DNA of 64,000 bases, from the NCBI RefSeq assembly GCF_009728935.1, contig NZ_CP034235.1, positions 4,316,001 to 4,380,000 of the forward strand. The letters are read 5' to 3'. Each line of letters opens with the position of its first letter. The first letter of the stretch is position 1. The notes beneath the pieces were generated by a model that saw only the letters and a list, made by a program, of their open reading frames with translations, had not been told where the DNA came from and did no database searches. The DNA is from Paenibacillus psychroresistens. GTDB taxonomy: Bacteria; Bacillota; Bacilli; Paenibacillales; NBRC-103111. A program made the translations under genes and the position numbers. This document shows positions 45,327 through 53,514 of the stretch, in pieces.

Positions 45327-46058
45327 TCATTCACAACCAACACCATCTCCATCACGATCCAACAATCGGCTATATCCAGGGTCAGCTTTATGAATCGGCG
45401 CCTTTCCAGCAGCACGGACTGCTGCGCAGCTTGCATACTCCACATTTTGATTTGAGGATGTTGCCTTTGTTGTTGCTGCAGGCTCAAACCCATTATCCTT
45501 TACATAATTCTCTAGACTCCATATGCCAATCTTGGCTTCCTGGGCCTTTTTCTGTACAGCTCTGAATGCTTCGACATATTTAACATCCGGAGGAAATACG
45601 GCGACTCTAGCAAGTCCTTTTTCAAGTAAAATTTCGTTAACCATTTGACCGTTCAACCAGACATATTTGAGCAGCCTGCCATACCGATCCGTTGCCGAAA
45701 CATCTTGCTCCAGCTTGACGACTTTTCCCTCCAATAATTCTTTAGTAAATTTAGAGGCTTCCGGGCCAAAGGGCTCAATCGGCTTAGTTGGATGTTTAGT
45801 TTCTGGTGTATCTACAAGCACCAGACGAACGGTTTCTTTTTTATTATTAATTAAAACATGAAGGGTATCGCCGTCAACAACTGAAGTTACAAGTGCATCT
45901 ATGTATGGCGTTTTATCGTCCATTTTTAGAATAGAGGAAGCAGATACTGAAGCCGTATTATCTACTTTCTGATGTATGCTTTTATAACCGATATAACTTA
46001 TTAATACAATAAAGAGCACTAAAAACCAAATTGATTTAACTCTTTTTCTCTGTTTCAT
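45327..46058 (-). CDS. Anchored thermonuclease with Excalibur domain
   Basis: 243 residues. N-terminal membrane anchor or signal (about 8-26), a staphylococcal-nuclease-like domain (about 55-190) with VDGDTLHVLI, RLVLVDTPETKHP and DRYGRLLKYVWLNG, and a C-terminal Excalibur calcium-binding motif (YASCAAVRAAG, ending SRLLDRDGDGVGCE). The nuclease Arg and Asp/Glu residues are present, so it should be active on nucleic acids outside the cell in a calcium-dependent way. It is upstream of XPB on the same strand but 50 bases apart. Confidence 0.9.
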   Translation of the reverse strand: MKQRKRVKSIWFLVLFIVLISYIGYKSIHQKVDNTASVSASSILKMDDKTPYIDALVTSVVDGDTLHVLINNKKETVRLVLVDTPETKHPTKPIEPFGPEASKFTKELLEGKVVKLEQDVSATDRYGRLLKYVWLNGQMVNEILLEKGLARVAVFPPDVKYVEAFRAVQKKAQEAKIGIWSLENYVKDNGFEPAATTKATSSNQNVEYASCAAVRAAGKAPIHKADPGYSRLLDRDGDGVGCE

Positions 46059-46091
46059 TATGTACTCCTTCTCAAGTTGCGCACAAGTAAG

Positions 46092-46125
46092 AAGTCAGTC
46101 CAGCATACGATCACCAGACTGACTT
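46092..46125 (-). terminator. Hairpin after the CBS gene
   Basis: Nine-pair stem AAGTCAGTC/GACTGACTT (46092-46100 with 46117-46125), followed on the minus strand by CTTACTTG, only a weak T tail. Confidence 0.5.
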
Positions 46126-46158
46126 AATCACCTGAACTATTAATGTTGTTAATGATTG

Positions 46159-46599
46159 TTACTTCGCACTGCCCGCTAATACCTTATTGGATTCTGAGAT
46201 CTTTCCTAAGGCTTCTCCTGCCTCATTCTCAAATTTATCACGGACCGCCAAGTCACCGATGGCAATAATACCAACAAGCTCCCCATTGTCTACCACAGGA
46301 AGACGTCTTACTTTTTCTCTAGCCATTATTTGACTAGCTTCGTCTACAGATGTGCTTGAAGGAATTGAGGTTATTTTTTTACTTACTACATGTTCAACTG
46401 CTGTAGAACCTTCTCTTTTTTCCGCATAACCCCGAACAACAAGATCTCGGTCTGTTACGACCCCAATCAGCTTTTTACCATCTACTACTGGGACAAATCC
46501 GATATCGTGTTGTTTCATTTTCACAGCAATTTCATAGACATTATCTTGCAAAGTAACAGTTATGCAATCCTTGGTCATGATTTCTTTAACGGTTTTCAT
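46159..46599 (-). CDS. CBS-domain protein
   Basis: 146 residues with two CBS motifs in tandem (about 7-60 and 72-125; for example VVDGKKLIGVVTDRDLVVRG and VDNGELVGIIAIGDLAVRDK). CBS pairs bind adenine nucleotides such as AMP, ATP or SAM. Without another domain, the protein is probably a small regulator; B. subtilis YhcV/YkuL are comparable. ATG at 46599 with AAAGGAGG. Confidence 0.87.
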   Translation of the reverse strand: MKTVKEIMTKDCITVTLQDNVYEIAVKMKQHDIGFVPVVDGKKLIGVVTDRDLVVRGYAEKREGSTAVEHVVSKKITSIPSSTSVDEASQIMAREKVRRLPVVDNGELVGIIAIGDLAVRDKFENEAGEALGKISESNKVLAGSAK

Positions 46600-46650
46600 C
46601 TTTAGCTCAGCCTCCTTTAGTGGGTATACACCCCTAGGATAACCTGTCTG

Positions 46651-47829
46651 CTAAAAATCATTCGATTCAAAATAATCCAGAGCCATCCCAGCTAACAACA
46701 AAGCTGCATTACGCATGGATTCTTCATCAATATCGAAGGATGGATGGTGGTGAGGAGCCCAAACGCCTTTATCCGCATTCCCAGCCCCAACAAACATGAA
46801 GATGCCCGGAACCTTTTGTAAGTAGTAGGCAAAATCCTCACCAGCCATGATTAGAGGTGATTCCAAGGTAGCCTCGCTCCCGAAAATCTCCTTGCCTACT
46901 TTGAAAAATCGTTCTGCTTCCTTGGCATGATTACTTACTGGAGGATACCCCACTTTATAATCAAACTCACAAGAAGCTCCATAAGCCTCACAAATGGAAT
47001 GGGACATATCTTTCATTCGTTTCTGGATCTGGTCGCGGACTTCGCTATTAAAAGTTCGGACGGTTCCCAAAAGTGAGCAGCGTTCGGCAATCACATTGAA
47101 GCTTTTACCAGCATGGATGGAGCCTACGGAAACAACTGCCGGCTCCGTTGGATTAACGTTGCGGCTAACGATGGTTTGCAGGCTTGTTACTAGCTGTGCA
47201 CCAATCATAACACTGTCGATCGTCTCATGAGGCAAGCCGCCATGTCCACCTTTCCCTTGGATTTCAACCGAAAATTCATCAGCCGCAGCCATAAACGGTC
47301 CAGCTTTGCTGTACACTTTCCCTACTGGGAATGGAGTCCAAAGATGTACGCCAAAGATAACATCAACATCATCCAGCACTCCATTCTGGATTAAGGGCAG
47401 CGCTCCACCCGGACTAACTTCTTCAGCCGGTTGAAAAATAAATTTGATTGAGCCAGCGAGTGTACTGCGCATTTCACTAAAAATATAAGCTAAGCCCAAT
47501 AATGTAGAGGTGTGAGCATCATGGCCACATGCATGCATCACCCCTGGCACTTGTGAGGCATATTCATTTGTTTTCTCATCTTGGATGGGTAGAGCGTCCA
47601 TATCGGCGCGCAAAGCTACGGTAGGACCTGGTAAGTCTCCTACTAATAAGCCAATTACTCCATGTCCGCCAACATCGGCTTGCACCTGCAACCCAAGCTG
47701 CTGCAAATGGCCAGCAACAAAAGCTGCCGTTTGGCTCTCCTGATAGGATAATTCTGGATGTTGATGCAGGTATCTACGCCATTGAATCATTTGGGGAAAT
47801 AATTGATTTATTTTCTCTGCTAATTTCAT
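46651..47829 (-). CDS. M20 family metal-dependent amidohydrolase
   Basis: 392 residues from ATG at 47829 (ACGGAGG upstream). M20D peptidase fold: RADMDALPI, the metal site PGVMHACGHDAHTS, AEEVSPGGALPLI with the catalytic Glu, and PLIMAGEDFAYYLQ. It is an N-acyl-amino-acid or hippurate-type amidohydrolase; close relatives include N-acetyl-diaminopimelate deacetylase and HipO. The exact substrate is not determinable. Divergent to yugN. Confidence 0.9.
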   Translation of the reverse strand: MKLAEKINQLFPQMIQWRRYLHQHPELSYQESQTAAFVAGHLQQLGLQVQADVGGHGVIGLLVGDLPGPTVALRADMDALPIQDEKTNEYASQVPGVMHACGHDAHTSTLLGLAYIFSEMRSTLAGSIKFIFQPAEEVSPGGALPLIQNGVLDDVDVIFGVHLWTPFPVGKVYSKAGPFMAAADEFSVEIQGKGGHGGLPHETIDSVMIGAQLVTSLQTIVSRNVNPTEPAVVSVGSIHAGKSFNVIAERCSLLGTVRTFNSEVRDQIQKRMKDMSHSICEAYGASCEFDYKVGYPPVSNHAKEAERFFKVGKEIFGSEATLESPLIMAGEDFAYYLQKVPGIFMFVGAGNADKGVWAPHHHPSFDIDEESMRNAALLLAGMALDYFESNDF

Positions 47830-48024
47830 TCGCGTCGACCTCCGTTTGTTATATTTTATCAAATAATGGGTTTGGTTTCACGCATTAATAGATTTGCCAC
47901 AAAATAGCCACATAATATTGGGGCTACTAAATTGGTTTAGGGTTGCAGAAGTTATGGAAACATACTATCATGAAAATGATAAAGACACATCCACAATTAA
48001 AAATTCCACGGGAGGCGTTAAAAC
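47830..48024. other. Divergent M20-yugN region
   Basis: 195 bases between outward-facing genes, AT-rich. No ORF, no repeat of the two families found here. A ribosome site ACGGGAGGCG precedes the yugN GTG. No promoter stands out clearly. Confidence 0.4.
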
Positions 48025-48372
48025 GTGATTATTGAAAATACAGGACTAAAAGGCTTAAAAAGTGACCTTGCTCACTTAGATGAAGTAACGACCCAATTAG
48101 GCTTTGTCCGTTGGCAATGGGAATATTATCGCGCTACATACGATTTGAAATTTGAAGATACGGCAAACCAAGCTGAATATTTCTTGCGCTTGAATGCACG
48201 TGTTGAAACAGGTAAATTGGAAAGCCCTTACGCTATACTTAATGTTGAAGATGCTTATATGGGTAAGACAACTTTCCCACATGGTTTAGATTATGTCTCT
48301 CCAATTCCACCAGCCATTCTTAATGCTGCTCAACAAAAGCTTGATCAACTCAAAGCTAAATTGTCAGTATAG
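48025..48372 (+). CDS. yugN: YugN-like family protein
   Basis: 115 residues resembling YugN: GLKGLKSDLAHLDEVTTQLG, FVRWQWEYYRATYD, and FPHGLDYVSPIP. A small cytoplasmic protein of Bacillales of unknown function. The start is GTG at 48025 with GGGAGG upstream. The next gene, ftsW-like, begins 12 bases after the stop. Confidence 0.82.
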   Translation: MIIENTGLKGLKSDLAHLDEVTTQLGFVRWQWEYYRATYDLKFEDTANQAEYFLRLNARVETGKLESPYAILNVEDAYMGKTTFPHGLDYVSPIPPAILNAAQQKLDQLKAKLSV

Positions 48373-48383
48373 CAGGCGCTCCT

Positions 48384-49547
48384 ATGAATCCTTCGCGAAG
48401 AGGCACGCCTGATTTCTTGCTTCTAATCATGACATTTGCTTTGATTGCGTTTGGCCTTTTAATGGTATATAGCGCAAGCTCAATGTCCGCTTCAATCAAT
48501 TATCAAGATTCCTTACACTACATCAAAAGACAGGCTATCGCGGTTGCGCTTGGCCTGATTTTTATGGTGTTTTTTATGAACCTCCACTATAGCAAGCTAA
48601 AAAAATGGGCTGTTCCACTTTTTATTCTCGTTTTGGGTTTGCTTTTTTTAGTTCCATTCATTGGAGTTGAAAACAAAGGTGCTACAAGCTGGTTTGCCTT
48701 AGGCCCTTTAAACCTCCAGCCGGCAGAATTCGCAAAGCTTACTCTTATTATTTACCTTGCTGCTTTAATCCATAAAAAAGGCGAGCGCTTTTACGAATTC
48801 AAAAAAGGTCTGCTGCCAACGCTTATTATTATTGGTCTTTATTGTGGATTAATAATGCTTCAGCCTGATTTCGGATCCACTGTTGTTCTGGGATTAATTG
48901 CTGGTTTAGTTATTCTCATTGGAGGAGCCAATCTAAAGCATTTTTTCAGTTTATCCTTTTGCGGAATATTACTCGCTTCTTTAGTTGTTCTAGTCCCTTA
49001 TCTCATGGATCGCAATTCATTTCGTTCAGACCGGATATTAGCCTATATCAATCCTTGGGCAGATCAGCTAGGCTATGGATTTCATATTACTCAATCCCTA
49101 ATGGCTTTTGGCCATGGCGGAATAAGAGGTGCAGGTTTTGGACAAAGCATTCAGAAGCTCGGATTCCTTCCAGCACCTCATAATGATTTTATTTTCGCAA
49201 TCATTGGTGAAGAGCTTGGTTTTATTGGTTGCACGCTTTTTCTATTGTTTTACCTATTATTTCTTTGGCGCGGTATTCTCATCTCATTACGCTGTAAGGA
49301 TTCATTTGGCTCTTTAGTCGGAGTGAGTATTATGGGGATGATTGGAATTCAAGCATTGATCAATTTAGGTGGAGTAACGAATACAATCCCATTAACTGGG
49401 GTTACATTACCTTTTATAAGCTACGGAGGGTCCTCCGTACTCGTTTTAATGGCTAGTATAGGGATTGTGCTTGGGCTATCAAGAGAACAGAACAAAGACG
49501 AGGCAGAGCCCGCTCAGGAGGCTTCCAGATGGAAGACAGAATTGTAA
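48384..49547 (+). CDS. ftsW: FtsW/RodA/SpoVE family peptidoglycan polymerase
   Basis: 387 residues with about ten membrane segments. SEDS signatures: AEFAKLTLIIYLA, GYGFHITQSLMAFGHGG, PAPHNDFIFAIIGEELGFIG and the C-terminal TLPFISYGGSSVLV. SEDS proteins polymerise lipid II with a partner PBP. FtsW, RodA and SpoVE are not separable from this sequence alone; the division form is the best guess. The ribosome site is weak (GCAGGCG). The end overlaps the next gene by 19 bases. Confidence 0.85.
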   Translation: MNPSRRGTPDFLLLIMTFALIAFGLLMVYSASSMSASINYQDSLHYIKRQAIAVALGLIFMVFFMNLHYSKLKKWAVPLFILVLGLLFLVPFIGVENKGATSWFALGPLNLQPAEFAKLTLIIYLAALIHKKGERFYEFKKGLLPTLIIIGLYCGLIMLQPDFGSTVVLGLIAGLVILIGGANLKHFFSLSFCGILLASLVVLVPYLMDRNSFRSDRILAYINPWADQLGYGFHITQSLMAFGHGGIRGAGFGQSIQKLGFLPAPHNDFIFAIIGEELGFIGCTLFLLFYLLFLWRGILISLRCKDSFGSLVGVSIMGMIGIQALINLGGVTNTIPLTGVTLPFISYGGSSVLVLMASIGIVLGLSREQNKDEAEPAQEASRWKTEL

Positions 49548-50104
49548 CCAAGCGATTACATTTACGACCTTTCCTCTTAAGTGATGCAAATGCTATTTAT
49601 ACCCTATGTAATGACATCGAAGTGGCACGGACAACTTTATTAATTCCACATCCTTACTCTACTGATGCGGCAGAAGCGTCAATTCTAAGTAACCAAGCCG
49701 CTTTCCTTAACGGCACTCGTTATGCTTTTGCCATTGAAAGTCTAATGGATGCTTGCCTAATCGGCAGCATCAGCTTAATTATCGATAAACAACATAAACG
49801 TGCAGAACTGTCTTATTGGTTTGGAAAAGCTCACTGGGGACAAGGCTATGCAACAGAGGCAGCTAGCAGTATAATTCATTTTGGCTTTGAGAACCTTCAG
49901 CTGCATCGAATATGGGCCGCATCCATGACGAAGAATATAAATTCCATTCGGGTTTTGCTCAAAATGAATATGCAGTATGAAGGAATCTTCCGTCAACATA
50001 TTCTAAAATGGGATGATTACGAGGATGTTTCCTTTTATGGAATTTTGAAATCAGAATATAAGCATACTACAACCGTAGATATATCGAAAAAGCTGCTGTC
50101 ATAA
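49529..50104 (+). CDS. GNAT N-acetyltransferase, RimJ/RimL type
   Basis: 191 residues. GNAT fold: TKRLHLRPFLLSDANAIY at the N-terminus, and acetyl-CoA binding region ELSYWFGKAHWGQGYATEAA with the Q/RxxGxG-like GQGYAT. It may acetylate the N-terminal amine of a protein or an antibiotic or metabolite; the target is unknown. GGAGG lies in the end of ftsW, seven bases before the ATG. The stop codon is inside the 5' region of a long terminator hairpin. Confidence 0.88.
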   Translation: MEDRIVTKRLHLRPFLLSDANAIYTLCNDIEVARTTLLIPHPYSTDAAEASILSNQAAFLNGTRYAFAIESLMDACLIGSISLIIDKQHKRAELSYWFGKAHWGQGYATEAASSIIHFGFENLQLHRIWAASMTKNINSIRVLLKMNMQYEGIFRQHILKWDDYEDVSFYGILKSEYKHTTTVDISKKLLS

Positions 50105-50128
50105 ATTCTGACAGCAGCTTTTTCGATA
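50082..50128. terminator. Long bidirectional terminator, starting inside the GNAT gene
   Basis: Nearly perfect stem TCGAAAAAGCTGCTGTC / GACAGCAGCTTTTTCGA (50084-50100 with 50110-50126), extended by AT pairs. It includes the last codons and the stop of the GNAT gene and serves the convergent Asp23 gene as well. Confidence 0.9.
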
Positions 50129-50133
50129 ATCTA

Positions 50134-50514
50134 TTATTTCACTCGATGCAAGTCTTCCGGCAGCTCATCTTCTTTAAAATGAACATCTTCCACTTTTACA
50201 TTAACTTCAACAACTCTTAGGCCCGTCATATTCTCAATTGCTTCACGTACGTTATATTGTAGCTCTCGGCACACGTTCTGGATTTGAGAACCATAATGGA
50301 CGATCACACGCAGATCAACCGCTGCTTCTAATTGCCCAACTTCCACTGAAACTCCCTTTTGCACATTGCGTCCACTCAATCGTTTGGCTATACCTTCTGA
50401 GATACCGCCTGACATAGCTGAAATTCCTGGTGTTTCTAACGCGGCTAAACCTGCAATTGTCGCCACAACATCATCAGAGATGCGGATAACCCCTGTTTCA
50501 ATATCTTCGGACAT
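50134..50514 (-). CDS. Asp23/Gls24 family protein (second paralogue)
   Basis: 126 residues from ATG at 50514, eight bases after AAGGAG; an in-frame GTG at 50523 is less likely. Asp23 fold: GVIRISDDVVATIAGLAALE, GVSVEVGQLEAAVDLRVIVH, and VVEVNVKVEDVHF. Related to B. subtilis YqhY, an essential-context regulator of acetyl-CoA carboxylase activity; with two paralogues in the window I do not assign a symbol. Divergent from the exchanger gene. Confidence 0.87.
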   Translation of the reverse strand: MSEDIETGVIRISDDVVATIAGLAALETPGISAMSGGISEGIAKRLSGRNVQKGVSVEVGQLEAAVDLRVIVHYGSQIQNVCRELQYNVREAIENMTGLRVVEVNVKVEDVHFKEDELPEDLHRVK

Positions 50515-50655
50515 TGGATTCACTCCTTCGCAAATCGGTTTATATGCTTATTATAATGATATCAGCCAATTAGAGTCAACGAACAACTACAAACTAGACA
50601 TTTCCATTCTTTGTAGTAAAATGAGAGTACATTTTGAAACCATACATAGAAAGCG

Positions 50656-51738
50656 GTGAAGGATTTGCGCGAGAAATTGTTTTATTACGGATTGGTTACA
50701 GCAGTAGCTGCAAGTGCCATTACCCATTATGCTGGGATGTCGGCAGTCCTGCAGTTTTGTATTGCGGGAGTAGCTATTATTTTTGTAGCTGGCTTCTTAG
50801 GCAAAGCTACTGAAAGTGTTGCCCATTATGCGGGTGAACGTATTGGCGGATTTCTAAATGCTACGTTTGGGAATGCAGCTGAACTCATTATTGCCATTGT
50901 ATTGATTCAAAAAGCTGTAAACGGCGAGACACACTTATTCGACATGGTTAAAGCAAGCATTACAGGCTCCATCATTGGAAATATGCTCTTAGTCTTAGGG
51001 CTAAGCGTACTGGCGGGTGGTTTGAAATTTAAATCCCAGCATTTTAATATCAAGCTAGCCGGTCATAACGCTTCCCTGATGATCTTAGCTGTGATAGCAC
51101 TATTCATCCCTGCGGTGTTTGCTAAAGGCTTAACCGTGGAGCATACGAATACTCTGAGCATTATTGTTTCAGTTATCTTAATCCTCAGCTACCTGCTCTG
51201 GATATTCTTCTCCATGGTCACACATAAAGAAGAATTGAAGGATCATAAAGAAACAACCGAAGAGGTACATAGCTTGGCTCCCTGGTCCCTCAAACGGTCC
51301 ATGCTATTTTTATTTATTGCAACGGTGTTAGTCGGCTTTGTTAGTGAATGGCTTGTTGGAACAATCGATCAATTTTCAGCGAAATTCGGTTTGTCGGAAT
51401 TATTTGTTGGAGCCTTTTTAATTGCTATCATTGGTAATGCAGCTGAGCATTCTGCGGCAATAATGATGGCCATGAAAAACAAAATGGGAGCCGCTGTGGA
51501 AATTGCCATAGGAAGCAGCCTGCAAATTGCTTTGTTTGTCGCCCCGCTCTTGGTCATCATCAGCTTTTTCATGGGTGAGACGATGAATATGGTTTTCACA
51601 ACTTACGAGCTTGTCGCAATCGGAGTAGCTGTATTCATAGCTAAATCCATATCACAAGACGGCTCTACGAATTGGTTCGAAGGCGTTCTGTTGCTAGTTG
51701 TATATGTTATACTGGGCATTGCCTTTTACTTGGTTTAA
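50656..51738 (+). CDS. cax: Calcium/proton exchanger (CaCA family)
   Basis: 360 residues, about eleven membrane segments. The two alpha repeats carry GNAAELIIAIVLIQKA and GNAAEHSAAIMMAMKN with the essential Glu residues of the Cax family. It exports calcium in exchange for protons. The start may be GTG at 50656 or TTG at 50665; GTGAAGGA upstream of TTG resembles a ribosome site. A terminator follows. Confidence 0.92.
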   Translation: MKDLREKLFYYGLVTAVAASAITHYAGMSAVLQFCIAGVAIIFVAGFLGKATESVAHYAGERIGGFLNATFGNAAELIIAIVLIQKAVNGETHLFDMVKASITGSIIGNMLLVLGLSVLAGGLKFKSQHFNIKLAGHNASLMILAVIALFIPAVFAKGLTVEHTNTLSIIVSVILILSYLLWIFFSMVTHKEELKDHKETTEEVHSLAPWSLKRSMLFLFIATVLVGFVSEWLVGTIDQFSAKFGLSELFVGAFLIAIIGNAAEHSAAIMMAMKNKMGAAVEIAIGSSLQIALFVAPLLVIISFFMGETMNMVFTTYELVAIGVAVFIAKSISQDGSTNWFEGVLLLVVYVILGIAFYLV

Positions 51739-51763
51739 ACCGAGTATAATTTACAAGACCTAC

Positions 51764-51801
51764 AAAAAAACGAAGTAACCTCGGCGGTTACTTCGTTTTT
51801 T
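51764..51801. terminator. Bidirectional terminator between cax and ylaN
   Basis: Stem AAAAAACGAAGTAACC / GGTTACTTCGTTTTTT with a loop TCGGC, in a convergent gap; T runs on both strands. Confidence 0.92.
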
Positions 51802-52087
51802 ACAGCTTAATGTCCAAAGCTTCGTATAATTGAGCAAGATTGCGTTCAAGCTTACTTAGGATCATTTTGCCTGCCTGATCTGCAACTAACCCTGCGCGAA
51901 TTGCAAAATCTACCTCTCTTGATAAGCCGTACATTTGCGTATCCAATACTTCTTCGTACAATGGACATTTACGTGTGGTTAAATTCTCCATTTGAACTTC
52001 GATCAGCTTGGCAATTTTATCGGCATCTTCTTGAAGAAGATTATAGGCTCTTATGTTTAAATTGATCATTAATTCAGATGATGACAT
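51800..52087 (-). CDS. ylaN: YlaN family protein (DUF1507)
   Basis: 95 residues from ATG at 52087 (GGGGGG-type ribosome site). Conserved stretch [20 protein letters not shown] matches YlaN, a small protein reported to bind Fe(II) and relieve Fur repression in Bacillus and Staphylococcus. The frame is open to 52150 but the extension is not supported. The upstream promoter TTGTGT-17-TAAAAT (52129-52157) is plausible. Confidence 0.93.
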   Translation of the reverse strand: MSSSELMINLNIRAYNLLQEDADKIAKLIEVQMENLTTRKCPLYEEVLDTQMYGLSREVDFAIRAGLVADQAGKMILSKLERNLAQLYEALDIKL

Positions 52088-52128
52088 TCCGCTTCCCCCC
52101 ATTACGTTAACAATAATCCTTACCCCAT

Positions 52129-52157
52129 ATTTTAGTCGAAAACCAAGCAATACACAA
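52129..52157 (-). promoter_or_regulatory. SigA-like promoter for ylaN
   Basis: TTGTGT (52152-52157), 17-base spacer, TAAAAT (52129-52134) on the minus strand, about 40 bases before the start. Confidence 0.5.
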
Positions 52158-52194
52158 GAGAATCCCTATTTCCATTATACGCAAGTATAAACAG

Positions 52195-52268
52195 CTACGC
52201 CGCCTTTCTGAAAGAAGGTGGTGCGTTTGTCCGGAAATATAAGAACTGTATATAGGTGAAACTTATAC
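52195..52268. repeat. 74-nt structured repeat, copy 2 (upstream of ylaN)
   Basis: Eight differences in 74 bases to copy 1 and no gap. First hairpin: CCGCCTT/AAGGTGG (52200-52221); second stem TATAAG/CTTATA (52238-52267). The first stem gains a T-A pair and changes T-A to C-G compared with copy 1. Lies between the HPr-like gene's terminator and the ylaN promoter, and a TATAAT appears about 15 bases after it on the minus strand. Confidence 0.85.
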
Positions 52269-52283
52269 TTACTTAAATTTCAA

Positions 52284-52317
52284 AAAAAAGGCACCCCTTC
52301 AACAGGGGTACCTTTTT
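52284..52317 (-). terminator. Terminator after the HPr-like gene
   Basis: Stem of 12 pairs in 13 positions (AAAAAGGCACCCC with GGGGTACCTTTTT), loop TTCAACA; on the minus strand it follows the HPr-like stop by about eight bases and ends in T residues. Confidence 0.82.
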
Positions 52318-52324
52318 AGACCAT

Positions 52325-52573
52325 TTAATCGTTTACAACTTGAATTTTCATTTCGTGTTTAACAAAAACGTCCTTAATGGCTTGCTTCGCTTCTTCAGCA
52401 TCTGGACCATGTACATGCAGATTATATTCTCCTGCTTGCAGCAAAGTTGTGAATAATCCTAGAATACTTTTTACATCGATAAATTTGTTTTCAAACTGCA
52501 ATACAATTGACGAACGAAATTTGTTGGCTGTTTGCGAGATTTCAACAATCGCAGCGTTATTCGAGTTTGACAT
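52325..52573 (-). CDS. HPr-like protein without the catalytic His
   Basis: 82 residues with an HPr fold: the IDVKSILGLFTTLLQAGEYN segment keeps the Ser (Ser46 region) and its neighbours, and the EEAKQAIKDVF helix is typical. The HARPA-type His15 site is absent; that part reads QTANKFRSSIV. It therefore cannot accept phosphate from enzyme I at that residue. It may be a regulatory cousin, as Crh is in B. subtilis (which has Gln there), but even the flanking pattern is different. Function is unknown. Start ATG with GGAGGG. Confidence 0.75.
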   Translation of the reverse strand: MSNSNNAAIVEISQTANKFRSSIVLQFENKFIDVKSILGLFTTLLQAGEYNLHVHGPDAEEAKQAIKDVFVKHEMKIQVVND

Positions 52574-52696
52574 TTGGATTTCCCTCCATTAATTGCTAAT
52601 TGACAAGATATTAAATGAACCTATTGTAATGATACATTGGATTACCCTGATTATGCAACCATCCTTTTTACAATTGTTTAAACCAATGCTAGCTTT

Positions 52697-53395
52697 CTAG
52701 GTTCTCTCACTGCTTCGCCTTCTTGAGCTGCGGGTTCTAATCCAGTTTCCAATGATGATAAGTAGAATAAGAAAACTAATCAAGAGGAGCACTCTTCCAC
52801 GGTATTGCTTCCAATGCTGAAGATCGTGTGCGATTAAACATTCAATAAAAATAATTGGAAACTTGCCTAATAAGGTTGCCAGAACAAAATCACGCATTTT
52901 TATTTTTGAAATACCCCCGCCATAGTTAACAATGGAGGAGGGGAAAAACGAAATCAATCTTCCCAAAAGCACATAAAAAAAACCTTCCGTTTCCATACGT
53001 TTATTGAATTCATGCATCTTAGGGAACCGTGCCATTTTGCGTTCTACCCAATCTCTGCCTATGTAACGAGCGAACAAAAAAGCCAAGTAAGCCCCTAAAC
53101 AGGCAGCAATGTAATTAATAATTAAACCGCGAGTAAACCCAAAAACGAGTACATTCGCAGCAGCTAATAAAATAAATGGTGAAAATGGAATAAAGGTTTG
53201 AAGCAGAATGGCTAATATTCCAAATATCAACGCGTATGATCCATATGACCTCAAATAGGCTGACATTTCATCTATATTTGTATGAGTTAATTTATACCCG
53301 GATGGGGTGAACAATAAAAAATAAATAAAACCAATGATCAATGCAGCAATGCCTATATTAAGTAAACTCCATCTTATCTTTGTCGATGTTTTCAA
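52697..53395 (-). CDS. TVP38/TMEM64 family membrane protein
   Basis: About 232 residues from TTG at 53395 (GAGGAGGGG upstream); GTG at 53410 is an alternative. Polytopic with a SNARE-associated Golgi protein/DedA-like domain: FIPFSPFILLAAANVLVFG, and LGRLISFFPSSIVNYGGGIS. Such proteins are thought to move lipids across membranes or take part in membrane integrity; the substrate here is unknown. Confidence 0.88.
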   Translation of the reverse strand: MKTSTKIRWSLLNIGIAALIIGFIYFLLFTPSGYKLTHTNIDEMSAYLRSYGSYALIFGILAILLQTFIPFSPFILLAAANVLVFGFTRGLIINYIAACLGAYLAFLFARYIGRDWVERKMARFPKMHEFNKRMETEGFFYVLLGRLISFFPSSIVNYGGGISKIKMRDFVLATLLGKFPIIFIECLIAHDLQHWKQYRGRVLLLISFLILLIIIGNWIRTRSSRRRSSERT

Positions 53396-53458
53396 GCTGC
53401 CCCTCCTCACTTCGTACCTTTATTCTTAGTTTAATATAGCAAAACATGCATAATAAGC

Positions 53459-53495
53459 CAAAAAAACTCCCTCGTCACTTAGATAAGGGAGTTTA
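53459..53495 (-). terminator. Terminator after the GGDEF gene
   Basis: Stem AAACTCCCT/AGGGAGTTT (53464-53472 with 53486-53494), then seven T residues on the minus strand. Confidence 0.85.
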
Positions 53496-53514
53496 AATCA
53501 ATTGCGATAGCTTA

